DNA of 25,965 nt from a bacterium. GTDB taxonomy: Bacteria; Spirochaetota; UBA4802; UBA5550. This document shows positions 1-7,378 of the stretch, piece after piece (position 1 is the stretch's first letter; each line of letters begins with the position of its first letter). A program made the translations under genes and the position numbers. The stretch lies in contig JAAENB010001128.1 in the NCBI GenBank assembly GCA_024224995.1, positions 1-25,965 of the forward strand, given 5' to 3'. A model generated the notes under the pieces. It did not search any database. It saw only the letters and a list, made by a program, of their open reading frames with translations, and had not been told where the DNA came from.

Positions 1-747
1 AATAAAAAATTTAATAAAAAATTTATAGAAAAGATCCGGAATAAGGTTGGAGAGGCAATAGTCTCATACAACCTTATTGAACCGGACGATACCATTCTTA
101 TTGCTCTTTCCGGTGGAAAGGATTCCCTGGTGCTTCTGGATGCTCTTGCCATGTGGAAGCGCTACCGCAACAGGGGATTTAATCTTACTGCGGTCCATAT
201 CGACCTTACTGCTGTTCCCTATGAAATAGATACCGCTTATATTGAAACATTCTGCCGTGAGCGGGATGTCCCGTTTGCTTCCCATACTATTGACCAGGCC
301 TTTGATACCACAACCAGGGAGGGGCAAAAATCACCCTGTTTTCTTTGTTCTTTTCACCGGAGAAAAGCGCTTTTTTTACAGGCAAAGGAGCTGGGCTGTA
401 ATAAAATCGCCTTTGGCCATCATATGGATGATGCCATTGAGACCCTTTTTATGAATATGATCTTTCATGGTTCTATCTGTTCCATGCCCGGAAAACTTAC
501 CATGTTTGAGGGGGGAGATGGCGAATTTGATATCATCCGGCCGCTTATTCTTTTGACCGATGAGGAGCTGCAAACCTGCGCGAGCATACAGGGGTTCAGG
601 ACTCAAAAAAAGGAATGTCCTTATGGAGAGACTACAAAACGGGACGAGGTTAAACGGCTTATTGCTGAAAGCGAAAAGATTAATCCCAATGCGAAGATTA
701 ATCTTTTCAGGTCAATGCGGGATATCCAGGAGGAGTATTTACCCTGA
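1..747 (+). CDS. ttcA: TtcA-type tRNA 2-thiocytidine synthetase, 5' partial
   Basis: PP-loop ATPase of the TtcA/TilS superfamily, cut by the left window edge: the frame is open from base 1 and 248 codons remain. The P-loop SGGKDS is at fragment residues 37-42 (bases 109-126). A Cys pair in SPCFLC (residues 113 and 116), a GHHMDD motif (about 139-144) and a later Cys in KKECPYG (about 206) match the TtcA pattern of three Cys that hold a 4Fe-4S cluster. TtcA uses ATP to activate C32 of certain tRNAs for 2-thiolation. Only the extreme N-terminus can be missing, because the family normally has a few tens of residues before the P-loop. The gene converges with the nuclease gene at 821. The TtcA branch is preferred over TilS because of the Cys pattern, but a TtcA-like paralogue of other specificity cannot be excluded. 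Confidence 0.85.
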   Translation, partial: NKKFNKKFIEKIRNKVGEAIVSYNLIEPDDTILIALSGGKDSLVLLDALAMWKRYRNRGFNLTAVHIDLTAVPYEIDTAYIETFCRERDVPFASHTIDQAFDTTTREGQKSPCFLCSFHRRKALFLQAKELGCNKIAFGHHMDDAIETLFMNMIFHGSICSMPGKLTMFEGGDGEFDIIRPLILLTDEELQTCASIQGFRTQKKECPYGETTKRDEVKRLIAESEKINPNAKINLFRSMRDIQEEYLP

Positions 748-820
748 TCCCGCTTCCGGTCCCTGGGGCTAACCGGATACCGGCTTGTATTACCGGTTTC
801 CGGAAAAATCAGGCTGGTCA

Positions 821-1840
821 TTAATGATTGTCGTCTTTTTTGGGCTTTTTTAGTTTTTTTACTTCGTTAACTGTTAAACCGGAATATTTGGCTATTAATT
901 TAATGTCCATACCATCAGCAATCATACTATTTGCGTTTTCAATCCTGGTTTCGACTTTACCCTCGACTTTACCTTCTCTTCGATTTTGTTTAATCTCCCT
1001 GGCTATAACTTCTGTCCAACCCATAATTTTCTCCTTTTCGTTGATGACCCTTACCAGGCTCGAAGGAATGTCAATTCCCTGGTGCTCCAACCTTCTGAAT
1101 AGAAAATTAAACAGCATTTGCACCTGTTCTTCTTCTTCCAGGATTGCAACCGCTTCTTTTGCCGTTTCCTCTATTGACGCCAAATCCCTGTCACTTTCCA
1201 GGGCAAAAAATGATCCTATTAAATTCTCTAATTTTTTCAAATTATCTTTATCAAAGCGCTGTATGTCCAGCAAAAAATACTCAAAATCCGGAATAAATCT
1301 CCTTAACCCTCTATCAAATATATCAATTATGTCCTGAAATTTCAAGCTAATATTCCATTTTCTATCACCTCTGTATAAAACTATGGGGATTACAACCGGT
1401 AAATAATTGATCTTTTCTTTTGTTTCTTTTGCTTCTTTTCGCAGCATTCTTAGTATAAATTCATAACAATTTGCCAGGTACAAAAGCATTCTTAAGGGCA
1501 TCCATTTGTCAATTCTTGATTGAAATTCAATTAATACATAAAGAAAGGTCTCCTGTTTCTTTTCTTTCCCGGAGCCGCTATCTGTATATGATGTTGTAAA
1601 TTTATACAGTATATCGGATTGCTTTTTTTGATAGTTCTTACTGATGAAACTGGTATTGACTATCTCTGTTTTACTAAAATGTATCTTATCCCTCCACTTA
1701 AAAGGGGTAAAAAATATCATGAATTGTTCGTAAACTATCCTGTTGCTGAAAAATTCCTTGTAGGCCCTGTCGTAGAAATGAGCCTGTTTCTTTTTTTTGT
1801 TAGTTCTCTTCGATTTGTTAGTTTTTTTCTTTGTAACCAT
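821..1840 (-). CDS. Rpn/YhgA-type PD-(D/E)XK nuclease (recombination-promoting nuclease / transposase_31 family)
   Basis: 339 residues. A Lys-rich N-terminus (residues 4-19) is followed by HFYDRAYKEFF (about 21-31), the usual opening of the Rpn family. QSDILYKF (D76) and FLYVLIEFQSRID (E105, Q107) give the D...E-x-Q arrangement of the PD-(D/E)XK fold, so the catalytic set looks intact. The charged C-terminal tail with a small helix-turn-helix-like end (IAKYSGLTVNEVKKLK) is also typical of these proteins. In E. coli, Rpn proteins are DNA endonucleases that promote RecA-independent recombination; they are often spread by transfer. The gene is visibly richer in A/T and Lys than its neighbours ttcA and proS, which suits recent acquisition. 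It starts at the ATG at 1838-1840 with GGGAG upstream. No partner toxin, antitoxin or transposon end was seen next to it. Confidence 0.85.
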   Translation of the reverse strand: MVTKKKTNKSKRTNKKKKQAHFYDRAYKEFFSNRIVYEQFMIFFTPFKWRDKIHFSKTEIVNTSFISKNYQKKQSDILYKFTTSYTDSGSGKEKKQETFLYVLIEFQSRIDKWMPLRMLLYLANCYEFILRMLRKEAKETKEKINYLPVVIPIVLYRGDRKWNISLKFQDIIDIFDRGLRRFIPDFEYFLLDIQRFDKDNLKKLENLIGSFFALESDRDLASIEETAKEAVAILEEEEQVQMLFNFLFRRLEHQGIDIPSSLVRVINEKEKIMGWTEVIAREIKQNRREGKVEGKVETRIENANSMIADGMDIKLIAKYSGLTVNEVKKLKKPKKDDNH

Positions 1841-2066
1841 TGCAAATAATCTCCCAAATAATAAATAAATGTATGATTCCGTGAAAATGTTAAGAAATGA
1901 GTGTATTTAATTAAGTAGTAGTATTTGTGGTGGAATTCATGAGGAGTAGTAATACCCCCTATATATTAATACGAATAAGAGCTGAAAATCGTAAATTTTT
2001 TTTGAATTTTTTTGCTGTTTTTTGCAATTTTTTTTATTTGGGGGCAAAACAGCTAATTCAAACGGC

Positions 2067-2093
2067 TTGACATAAAATAAATCGCCATAAAGA
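2067..2093 (+). promoter_or_regulatory. Candidate promoter for proS
   Basis: A perfect TTGACA lies at 2067-2072, with a weak TAAAGA -10 candidate at 2088-2093 (15-bp spacing). The intergenic stretch 1841-2129 is otherwise strongly AT-rich with T-runs at about 1990-2040; no T-box or tRNA-like structure was recognised. Assignment is by motif only. Confidence 0.3.
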
Positions 2094-2129
2094 TGTCTCA
2101 TCTACAATTTTACAAACAGGAGTTCCTCA

Positions 2130-3833
2130 ATGAGACTATCAAAATATATTTTGCCCACATTAAAAGAAGACCCTTCCGACGCAGTAGTACTGAGTCATAA
2201 ACTGATGGTACGTGCGGGACTCATTCGAAAAGAATCAGCAGGGATGTACGTATATTTGCCCCTGGGCTGGAGAGTGATACGCAAAATAATGAATATTGTG
2301 CGGGAAGAAATGGACAGGGCAGGGGCACTGGAGTTTCTCATGCCCGAGCTTACCAATGCGGAACTCTGGAAAGAATCGGGCAGGTGGGACACCATGGGCC
2401 CGGAGATGATCCGGATCAAAGACCGGAACAGCATTGAATATACCCTGGCGCCAACTCATGAGGAAGCCTTTACCAATGTCGTAAGAAGCCTGGTCTCTTC
2501 ATACCGGGATTTACCGATAAATGTGTACCAGGTGAATACCAAGTTTCGAGATGAGATCCGGCCCAGGTATGGCGTAATAAGAAGCAAGGAATTTATTATG
2601 AAAGACGCCTATTCGTTTGATATGAATGAGGCGGGACTGGAAGAATCGTACCAGGGAATGAGGCAGGCCTACCGCAAGATATTTGAACGCTGCGGCCTGA
2701 AGACAATCCCGGTAGAAGCCGATACCGGTTCCATGGGCGGAAGTGATTCCGAAGAATTTATGGCGGCCTCTGAAATTGGAGAGGAGTTTCTCTTATTGTG
2801 CGACAGCTGCGGATACCGGGCAAACCAGGAAAAGGCGGAGTATGAACGTCCCGCGCAAAAGGAAACAGACGCAGCTCCTGAAGAACTGAAAACCGTAGAT
2901 ACACCCAATGTGCGCACCATTGACGAGTTGACCAAATTCTTCAACTGCCCGGAAGAGACTTTTTTAAAGAGCATAATCTATGTGGCAGACGGAGAACCGG
3001 TAATGGCAGTAGTTGCCGGGGACCGGGAGATCAATGAGCATAAGCTTAAAAACAGCCTGGGAGCAGTAGAGCTGGAAATAGCCCCTGATTCGGTTGTAGA
3101 AGAGCTTACGGGCGCTCCCGTAGGGTTTGCCGGGCCCGTAAGCGATAAAAAAGTAAGAACAATGTGTGATATCTCCGTAAAAGGGGCTGTGAATGCAATT
3201 ACCGGGGCAAACAAGGTCGATACCCATTATACCGGGGTAAAGCCCGGCAGGGACTTTACCATAGAAAATGAGGCCGATATAACGTCAGCACAGGAGAACG
3301 ATCCCTGTCCGCGATGCAGCGCGTCCATGTACGTGAAAAAAGGAATAGAGGTAGGTCATATTTTCAAACTGGGCTATAAGTATACCAAAGCGATGGATGT
3401 AACGGTCCTGGATGAAAAGGGAAAAGCAGTAACGCCAATAATGGGCTGTTACGGGATCGGGGTAAACAGGACAATGGCAGCGGTTGTGGAACAGCATAAC
3501 GACGATAGAGGGATTATCTGGCCCGCGTCAATCGCGCCATTTGATGTGCACCTGGTAGGAATCGGTAAAACCGACGATGAGAAAAAGGCTGTTGATGATA
3601 TATATACACTCATACTGGAAGCGGGCTTTGATGTCCTTTATGATGACCGTAAGGCAAGCCCGGGCTTTAAATTCGCCGATGCCGATCTAATTGGGCTTCC
3701 TCTGCGGGTTACTGTGGGTAAGAGCTATTTCCAGAACCGGAAGATAGAACTTAAGGAAAGAAAAGAGCCCGAAAAGGAACTGGTCTATCCGGAAGATCTT
3801 GTAGCCCGGTTAAAGGAGCTCTCTCAGGGATGA
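2130..3833 (+). CDS. proS: Prolyl-tRNA synthetase (bacterial type with editing insertion)
   Basis: 567 residues, the full length for bacterial ProRS. This class II synthetase charges tRNA-Pro. The catalytic core shows the TLAPTHEE segment (105-112), motif 2 around TKFRDEIRPRYGVIRSKEF (137-155) and motif 3 GCYGIGVNRTMAA (439-451). Between them, about residues 225-400, lies the YbaK-like editing insertion that hydrolyses Ala-tRNA-Pro. FLKS (K280) sits where the editing lysine is expected. Cys pairs CDSC (224-227) and CPRC (393-396) border the insertion. The C-terminal anticodon-binding domain starts near 470 and holds DDRKASPGFKF. The ATG is preceded by CAGGAG at good spacing. It is a single-gene unit that converges with the next gene and stops 19 bp before a perfect palindrome. 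Confidence 0.97.
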   Translation: MRLSKYILPTLKEDPSDAVVLSHKLMVRAGLIRKESAGMYVYLPLGWRVIRKIMNIVREEMDRAGALEFLMPELTNAELWKESGRWDTMGPEMIRIKDRNSIEYTLAPTHEEAFTNVVRSLVSSYRDLPINVYQVNTKFRDEIRPRYGVIRSKEFIMKDAYSFDMNEAGLEESYQGMRQAYRKIFERCGLKTIPVEADTGSMGGSDSEEFMAASEIGEEFLLLCDSCGYRANQEKAEYERPAQKETDAAPEELKTVDTPNVRTIDELTKFFNCPEETFLKSIIYVADGEPVMAVVAGDREINEHKLKNSLGAVELEIAPDSVVEELTGAPVGFAGPVSDKKVRTMCDISVKGAVNAITGANKVDTHYTGVKPGRDFTIENEADITSAQENDPCPRCSASMYVKKGIEVGHIFKLGYKYTKAMDVTVLDEKGKAVTPIMGCYGIGVNRTMAAVVEQHNDDRGIIWPASIAPFDVHLVGIGKTDDEKKAVDDIYTLILEAGFDVLYDDRKASPGFKFADADLIGLPLRVTVGKSYFQNRKIELKERKEPEKELVYPEDLVARLKELSQG

Positions 3834-3852
3834 ATAGATGGAGCCCCCTCCG

Positions 3853-3890
3853 AAGATGTACGGGCACGGCGCGCCGTGCCCGTACATCTT
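3853..3890. terminator. Perfect 38-bp palindrome between convergent genes, probable bidirectional terminator
   Basis: The left arm starts AAGATGTACGGGC and is mirrored exactly, giving 19 bp on each side with no spacer. The right edge overlaps the stop codon of the minus-strand gene that ends at 3889. The position between converging genes suits a two-way terminator, but there is no T-run on either side, so it is not a classic Rho-independent terminator. It belongs to the group of long inverted repeats in this window. Confidence 0.6.
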
Positions 3891-5646
3891 AATCTTCAAG
3901 CCCATATTCATCCAGAAGATCCCTATATTCTCTTCGCGCAGTCATGGAATTGGGCCGGATAAACAAGAATTTTTCATACCAGTCTTTTGAGTCTTCTGCC
4001 ATCTCAAAATCCCTGAATCCCCTGGCCAGGTAGAGGTAGGTCTTGGAGTTGTTCAAATACTGCAAAGAATCAAGAAGATACTCAATCCCCTCAAATTCCC
4101 CATTATCCAGAAGAAGCGCTCCGGCAGAGAAATAGTTGTACCCGTTATAGGGACATTGGTCAATCCCCTTATTCAGCTCCTCCAGGCTTTTAACCGTGTC
4201 TGAGGCGAACCAGGCAAGCCCTTCAGAGTGATAATAGACGGAAGCAATATACCGGGAATGGAAATAGAGGGAAAGGGGCAAAAGAATAAAGAAAATCAGG
4301 GTGATAATCTTAGCCGCGATTCCCGGCACAGCAAAGCGCTCTTCCTGCCCGGAAATATAGGCAAGAGAGAAAAACAATATCATCTTACTAAAAGGAAGAT
4401 AAAAGGGAAAGGCCCAGACACCTAATGGAATAAAAAGAACCGGAATAATATTAAGATATTTAAAGGGATTCCGTTGTTCCTGACCCCGCAGCAGGTTTTT
4501 AAAGCCGGCGAAGACGGCATACAGGAGCAGGAGGATATAAAGGGCAAGAGTACCGTAGCCCGAATCAATACCAATTTCAAGAAAATCGGAATGAGCGTGT
4601 TTAAGATCGAGGTAATTATATCGTAAGTGGTTTTTGGTGAGATTCCGGCCGGTTTTTCCCTGGAACTGCAAATAGGAGTGCCCAAAAGCACCGGGCCCCA
4701 TACCCCGGAAAGGGGCTTTTTTAAGCATGGCAATTGAGGTGCTGTATATAAGTTCTCGTTCCGAAAGAATGTGCTTGTTTTTTTCCGGGTTGGATAAATT
4801 AGCGAATGAAAAACTTTGTACTATTCTTAAGGACCGGGGAGAATCGGTTTTGTAGTGATAGGTGAAAAAGGAGACCGAAATAACAAGAAAAAGGATGTAT
4901 AAAAGTGCGATTTTTTTCCTGCCATTTTGAGAGGCAAAAAAGAGTGAAATGAGCATAAACAGGAACAGAACAACCCAGGCAAGCCGGGAATAGGTGAAAA
5001 AAATGGTAAGGCCCTGCATAATAAAGATAATGGCGACAATAACATAGCGGCGGGTAAAAGAGCCGCAGGCAATGGTAACCGGAGCAGCCAGGAGTAAAAA
5101 TTCAGCAAGGAAATTGGGGTTTCCAAGAGAGGCAGTAACCGGGAAATGATGTGTTTTGAAAAGGGATTTTAAGCCCGGAGAAACATCAATCTCAAAAAAA
5201 TACTGGAGCAGTCCCCATACCGACAGAATTAAAACAACAGCGGTAATACAAAAGAGAGGAGCACTTCGCGAAAAGGAGTTTTTGGAAAGTATTCTAAAAA
5301 AGATATAGAGAAAAATGAACGGAAGCTCGGTTAAAATGGTAATAAGAGATACAGGCTTATTGACTGAAAAGAAACAGGATAAAAAATAAAAAAGGTAAAA
5401 GAGGATGAAGAGAATGTCTACCAGGGAGAGATGAACCTGCTTTGTGGGGGTAGAACTGTCCCTGTTTTTAATAAATGATGATATGCCCCAAAAAGAAAAA
5501 AAAAGAACAAGGATTACATGAATACCGAAAATTTGCAGACTATAATAGGGAAGCATGGACGATTGGAACAGTGGAACCAGGGTTAAGATAAAAAAGGCCG
5601 CAAAAACGCGGCCTTGTAAATATGCTTTACTATTGTTGAGTATCAA
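3889..5646 (-). CDS. O-antigen ligase / polymerase (Wzy_C family) membrane protein with C-terminal TPR-like tail
   Basis: 585 residues. About a dozen hydrophobic segments fill residues 15-465. Hallmarks of the O-antigen ligase family are the GNPNFLAEFLLLAAP segment (175-189), TYSRLAW (218-224), GMGPGAFGHSY (315-325) in the large periplasmic loop and HAHSDFLEIGIDSGYGT (350-366). The last 110 residues are soluble and look like two or three TPR-type helix pairs (about 475-580), which may bind a partner. Members join undecaprenyl-linked glycan to lipid A core or polymerise surface polysaccharide; which substrate is used here is unknown, since no other glycan genes are nearby. The start is a TTG at 5644-5646 with a weak purine-rich site upstream. 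No good ATG lies nearby and the next internal Met would cut into the first hydrophobic stretch. It lies 33 bp downstream of the secreted-protein gene at 5680. Confidence 0.85.
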   Translation of the reverse strand: MILNNSKAYLQGRVFAAFFILTLVPLFQSSMLPYYSLQIFGIHVILVLFFSFWGISSFIKNRDSSTPTKQVHLSLVDILFILFYLFYFLSCFFSVNKPVSLITILTELPFIFLYIFFRILSKNSFSRSAPLFCITAVVLILSVWGLLQYFFEIDVSPGLKSLFKTHHFPVTASLGNPNFLAEFLLLAAPVTIACGSFTRRYVIVAIIFIMQGLTIFFTYSRLAWVVLFLFMLISLFFASQNGRKKIALLYILFLVISVSFFTYHYKTDSPRSLRIVQSFSFANLSNPEKNKHILSERELIYSTSIAMLKKAPFRGMGPGAFGHSYLQFQGKTGRNLTKNHLRYNYLDLKHAHSDFLEIGIDSGYGTLALYILLLLYAVFAGFKNLLRGQEQRNPFKYLNIIPVLFIPLGVWAFPFYLPFSKMILFFSLAYISGQEERFAVPGIAAKIITLIFFILLPLSLYFHSRYIASVYYHSEGLAWFASDTVKSLEELNKGIDQCPYNGYNYFSAGALLLDNGEFEGIEYLLDSLQYLNNSKTYLYLARGFRDFEMAEDSKDWYEKFLFIRPNSMTARREYRDLLDEYGLED

Positions 5647-5679
5647 TTCTTTTGCTCTCTATTAAAAAATTAGAGATTT

Positions 5680-6264
5680 TTAATACCCTCGAGTACCTCG
5701 ATACCGGGGGGTACCTCTATACCGTGGAGTGCCGTAATATCGAGGAGTACCTCTATACCGGGGAGTTCCGCGATACCGTGGAGTACCGTAATAGCTCGGA
5801 GTACCACCATAATGTGGAGTACCGCCATAAGCATGAGCAGCCTTGTACCTGCTGAGCTTTTTTGCGGCTCTTTTAAACGATCTTTTAAGTCTCCTGTTGC
5901 GCTCGTATTTGGCCAATCTTTTGAGAACAGGTTCCGCTTTTTTTACCTTTAACCGGGATAGGGCATAGGCAGCGGACATCCTGATTTTATAGTTTTTACG
6001 TTTATTTTTGATAATACGTATCAGGTCGTATTCTACTTTTTTAACATTTCGCGGATTTTTAACATGTCCCCGGGAAGCTTTGCTAATAGCTCTGGAAGCT
6101 GTTCTGTAATTATTACTCCGCATATCCCGCATAATTTTACTCTCATTATATTTTTTAGAATACCTTTTAGAACGGCGGGTCTGAGCCGGGCTTTCCACAG
6201 GAACCAGGGAAAAAAGGAACAGAACAGTGAGTAAAGCCGATAGCATAATTATTGTTTTTTTCAT
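5680..6264 (-). CDS. Secreted basic protein, HEAT-like helical middle and YRGTPR repeat tail
   Basis: 194 residues, function not recognised. A clear Sec signal peptide (MKKTI, hydrophobic to about residue 22, likely cleavage after ESPA) is followed by a very basic region. Residues about 75-135 (from RNVKKVEYDLI to KKLSRYK) read like one or two HEAT-type helical repeats, with a typical IRMSAAYALSRLK helix. The final 50 residues are eight 6-residue units of the form Y[GRY]GTP[RHS], rich in Tyr, Gly and Arg. The ATG has a GAGAGG element upstream. It probably shares a transcript with the O-antigen-ligase-like gene 33 bp downstream, which hints at an envelope role. Surface exposure or glycan binding by the Tyr/Arg tail is only a guess. 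Confidence 0.75.
   Translation of the reverse strand: MKKTIIMLSALLTVLFLFSLVPVESPAQTRRSKRYSKKYNESKIMRDMRSNNYRTASRAISKASRGHVKNPRNVKKVEYDLIRIIKNKRKNYKIRMSAAYALSRLKVKKAEPVLKRLAKYERNRRLKRSFKRAAKKLSRYKAAHAYGGTPHYGGTPSYYGTPRYRGTPRYRGTPRYYGTPRYRGTPRYRGTRGY
5683..5830 (-). repeat. 18-bp tandem repeat inside a coding region (8 units)
   Basis: The 3' end of the gene at 5680 consists of eight imperfect 18-bp units, each coding for a Y-x-G-T-P-x hexapeptide. The units furthest downstream are the most uniform (YRGTPR and YYGTPR) and those upstream are diverged (YGGTPH, YGGTPS). In-frame gain or loss of units would change tail length without a frameshift. Confidence 0.85.
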
Positions 6265-6597
6265 TTAGGTAGCCTCTCAAAACTTTGTAAAATATCAAGG
6301 AAGTCCTCTTTATACAACATTGAATAATATTAGTCAAACAAAAAAAATATTACGTATCACTTAACAAGAGAACAATGTTTATTGAGTGAAATCATATTTG
6401 AAGGCTTGATAAGGGGCAATCGTTCAAAAAATTTGGATTTTGCATTGATTTCTATTGACATATATCAATAGACCTTTAAAAGTGATAAAAAAAATAAAAG
6501 CTCTCAAGGCCACATTTTTGTTAAGTGGCGGTGCTTTATTGAGTAGTTACGTTATTTTTTATACAATTTAAAATTTAAAATATAAGGGAGTAAAGGG
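6265..6597. other. Divergent intergenic region upstream of etfB
   Basis: 333 bp, AT-rich. It must hold promoters for the minus-strand pair ending at 6264 and for etfBA. Apart from the TTGACA and inverted repeat at 6452-6482 no structured element, small ORF or terminator was recognised. An AAGGGAG followed by AAAGGG just before 6598 is the etfB ribosome site. Confidence 0.5.
6452..6482 (+). promoter_or_regulatory. Candidate etfBA promoter with overlapping operator-like inverted repeat
   Basis: TTGACA at 6455-6460 and TAAAAG at 6477-6482 (16-bp spacing) form a plausible sigma70-type promoter. The -35 box lies inside a perfect inverted repeat CTATTGA (6452-6458), six bases, TCAATAG (6465-6471). 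A repressor bound there would block the -35 box. No regulator gene is adjacent, so the binding protein is unknown. Confidence 0.4.
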
Positions 6598-7368
6598 ATG
6601 AAGATAGTTGTTTGTCTAAAACAGGTTCCGGATATGGAATCCAAGTTTAAGATTGTCGACGATAATAAAGTTGATGAATCTCAAATTGCTTTCAAAATCA
6701 ACGATTTCGATAACTATGCTGTTGAAGCTGCTCTCCAATTGAAAGAGAAGAATGGCGGCGAAGTTATAATCGTATCAGCAGGTCCTGATAGAGCAGCAAA
6801 GGATATCAGGCAAGCTTTTGCTATGGGAGCAGATTGGGGAATACATATCAATGATGCTGCTGTAGAAGCAGGTGATAATTATGTTGTTGCCTCAGCTCTT
6901 ACCAAAGCTATTCAGAGCCTTGGAGATGTAGACCTTGTTTTAACCGGTGTTCAGGCTGAAGATGATCAGGCTGCCGCAACCGGTGTTATGATTGCCGATT
7001 TAATGGGACTCCCCCATGCAACTAATGTTGTAAAGCTTGAATTGGATGGATCCAGTCTTGGAATTAACAGAGAACTTGAAGGTGGTTTAAACGAAGTTCT
7101 CGGATTAAGTGCCCCTGCAGTTCTTTCTATCCAGTCTGGCATTAACGAGCCCCGGTATCCGACTCTGCCCGGTATTATGAAAGCTAAGAAGAAGAAGCTT
7201 GAAGCAAAAACCGCCGCAGACCTTGGCTCCGATACTGCATCAAAAACAGAATTTATTAAAATGTTCTTTCCTGTATCGGATAGTAAAGCAGAAATCATCG
7301 AAGGTGATCCTGCAGCAGCCGCAGCTACACTGGTTGACAAACTAAAAAATGAAGCTAAGGTGATATAG
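6598..7368 (+). CDS. etfB: Electron transfer flavoprotein, beta subunit
   Basis: 256 residues, full length for the family. MKIVVCLKQVPD and the segment INDFDNYAVEAALQLKEK (about 34-51) are EtfB signatures. EtfB binds AMP or, in bifurcating types, a second FAD, and pairs with EtfA to pass electrons from acyl-CoA or other dehydrogenases to the quinone pool. The nucleotide-binding loop reads TGVQAEDDQAAATG (about 117-130), which differs from the common GKQAID form. The ATG follows AAGGGAG. etfA starts 10 bp after its stop. Codon choice in both genes favours GCT, GTT and GCA, unlike the GCC/GGC-richer neighbours, as expected for well-expressed genes. No partner dehydrogenase lies in the window, so the electron donor cannot be named. 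Confidence 0.95.
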   Translation: MKIVVCLKQVPDMESKFKIVDDNKVDESQIAFKINDFDNYAVEAALQLKEKNGGEVIIVSAGPDRAAKDIRQAFAMGADWGIHINDAAVEAGDNYVVASALTKAIQSLGDVDLVLTGVQAEDDQAAATGVMIADLMGLPHATNVVKLELDGSSLGINRELEGGLNEVLGLSAPAVLSIQSGINEPRYPTLPGIMKAKKKKLEAKTAADLGSDTASKTEFIKMFFPVSDSKAEIIEGDPAAAAATLVDKLKNEAKVI

Positions 7369-7378
7369 GAGGCTTACA

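Noticed and set aside
748..820. Terminator between ttcA and the Rpn gene
   Set aside because: AACCGG and CCGGTT can pair weakly, but the stem is short and not followed by a T-run; not strong enough to call.
1841..2129. T-box or other leader RNA before proS
   Set aside because: No specifier stem, T-box sequence or terminator was seen; the T-runs are not preceded by convincing stems.
821..2129. Toxin-antitoxin or insertion-sequence module around the Rpn gene
   Set aside because: No second small gene, terminal inverted repeat or target duplication was found next to it.
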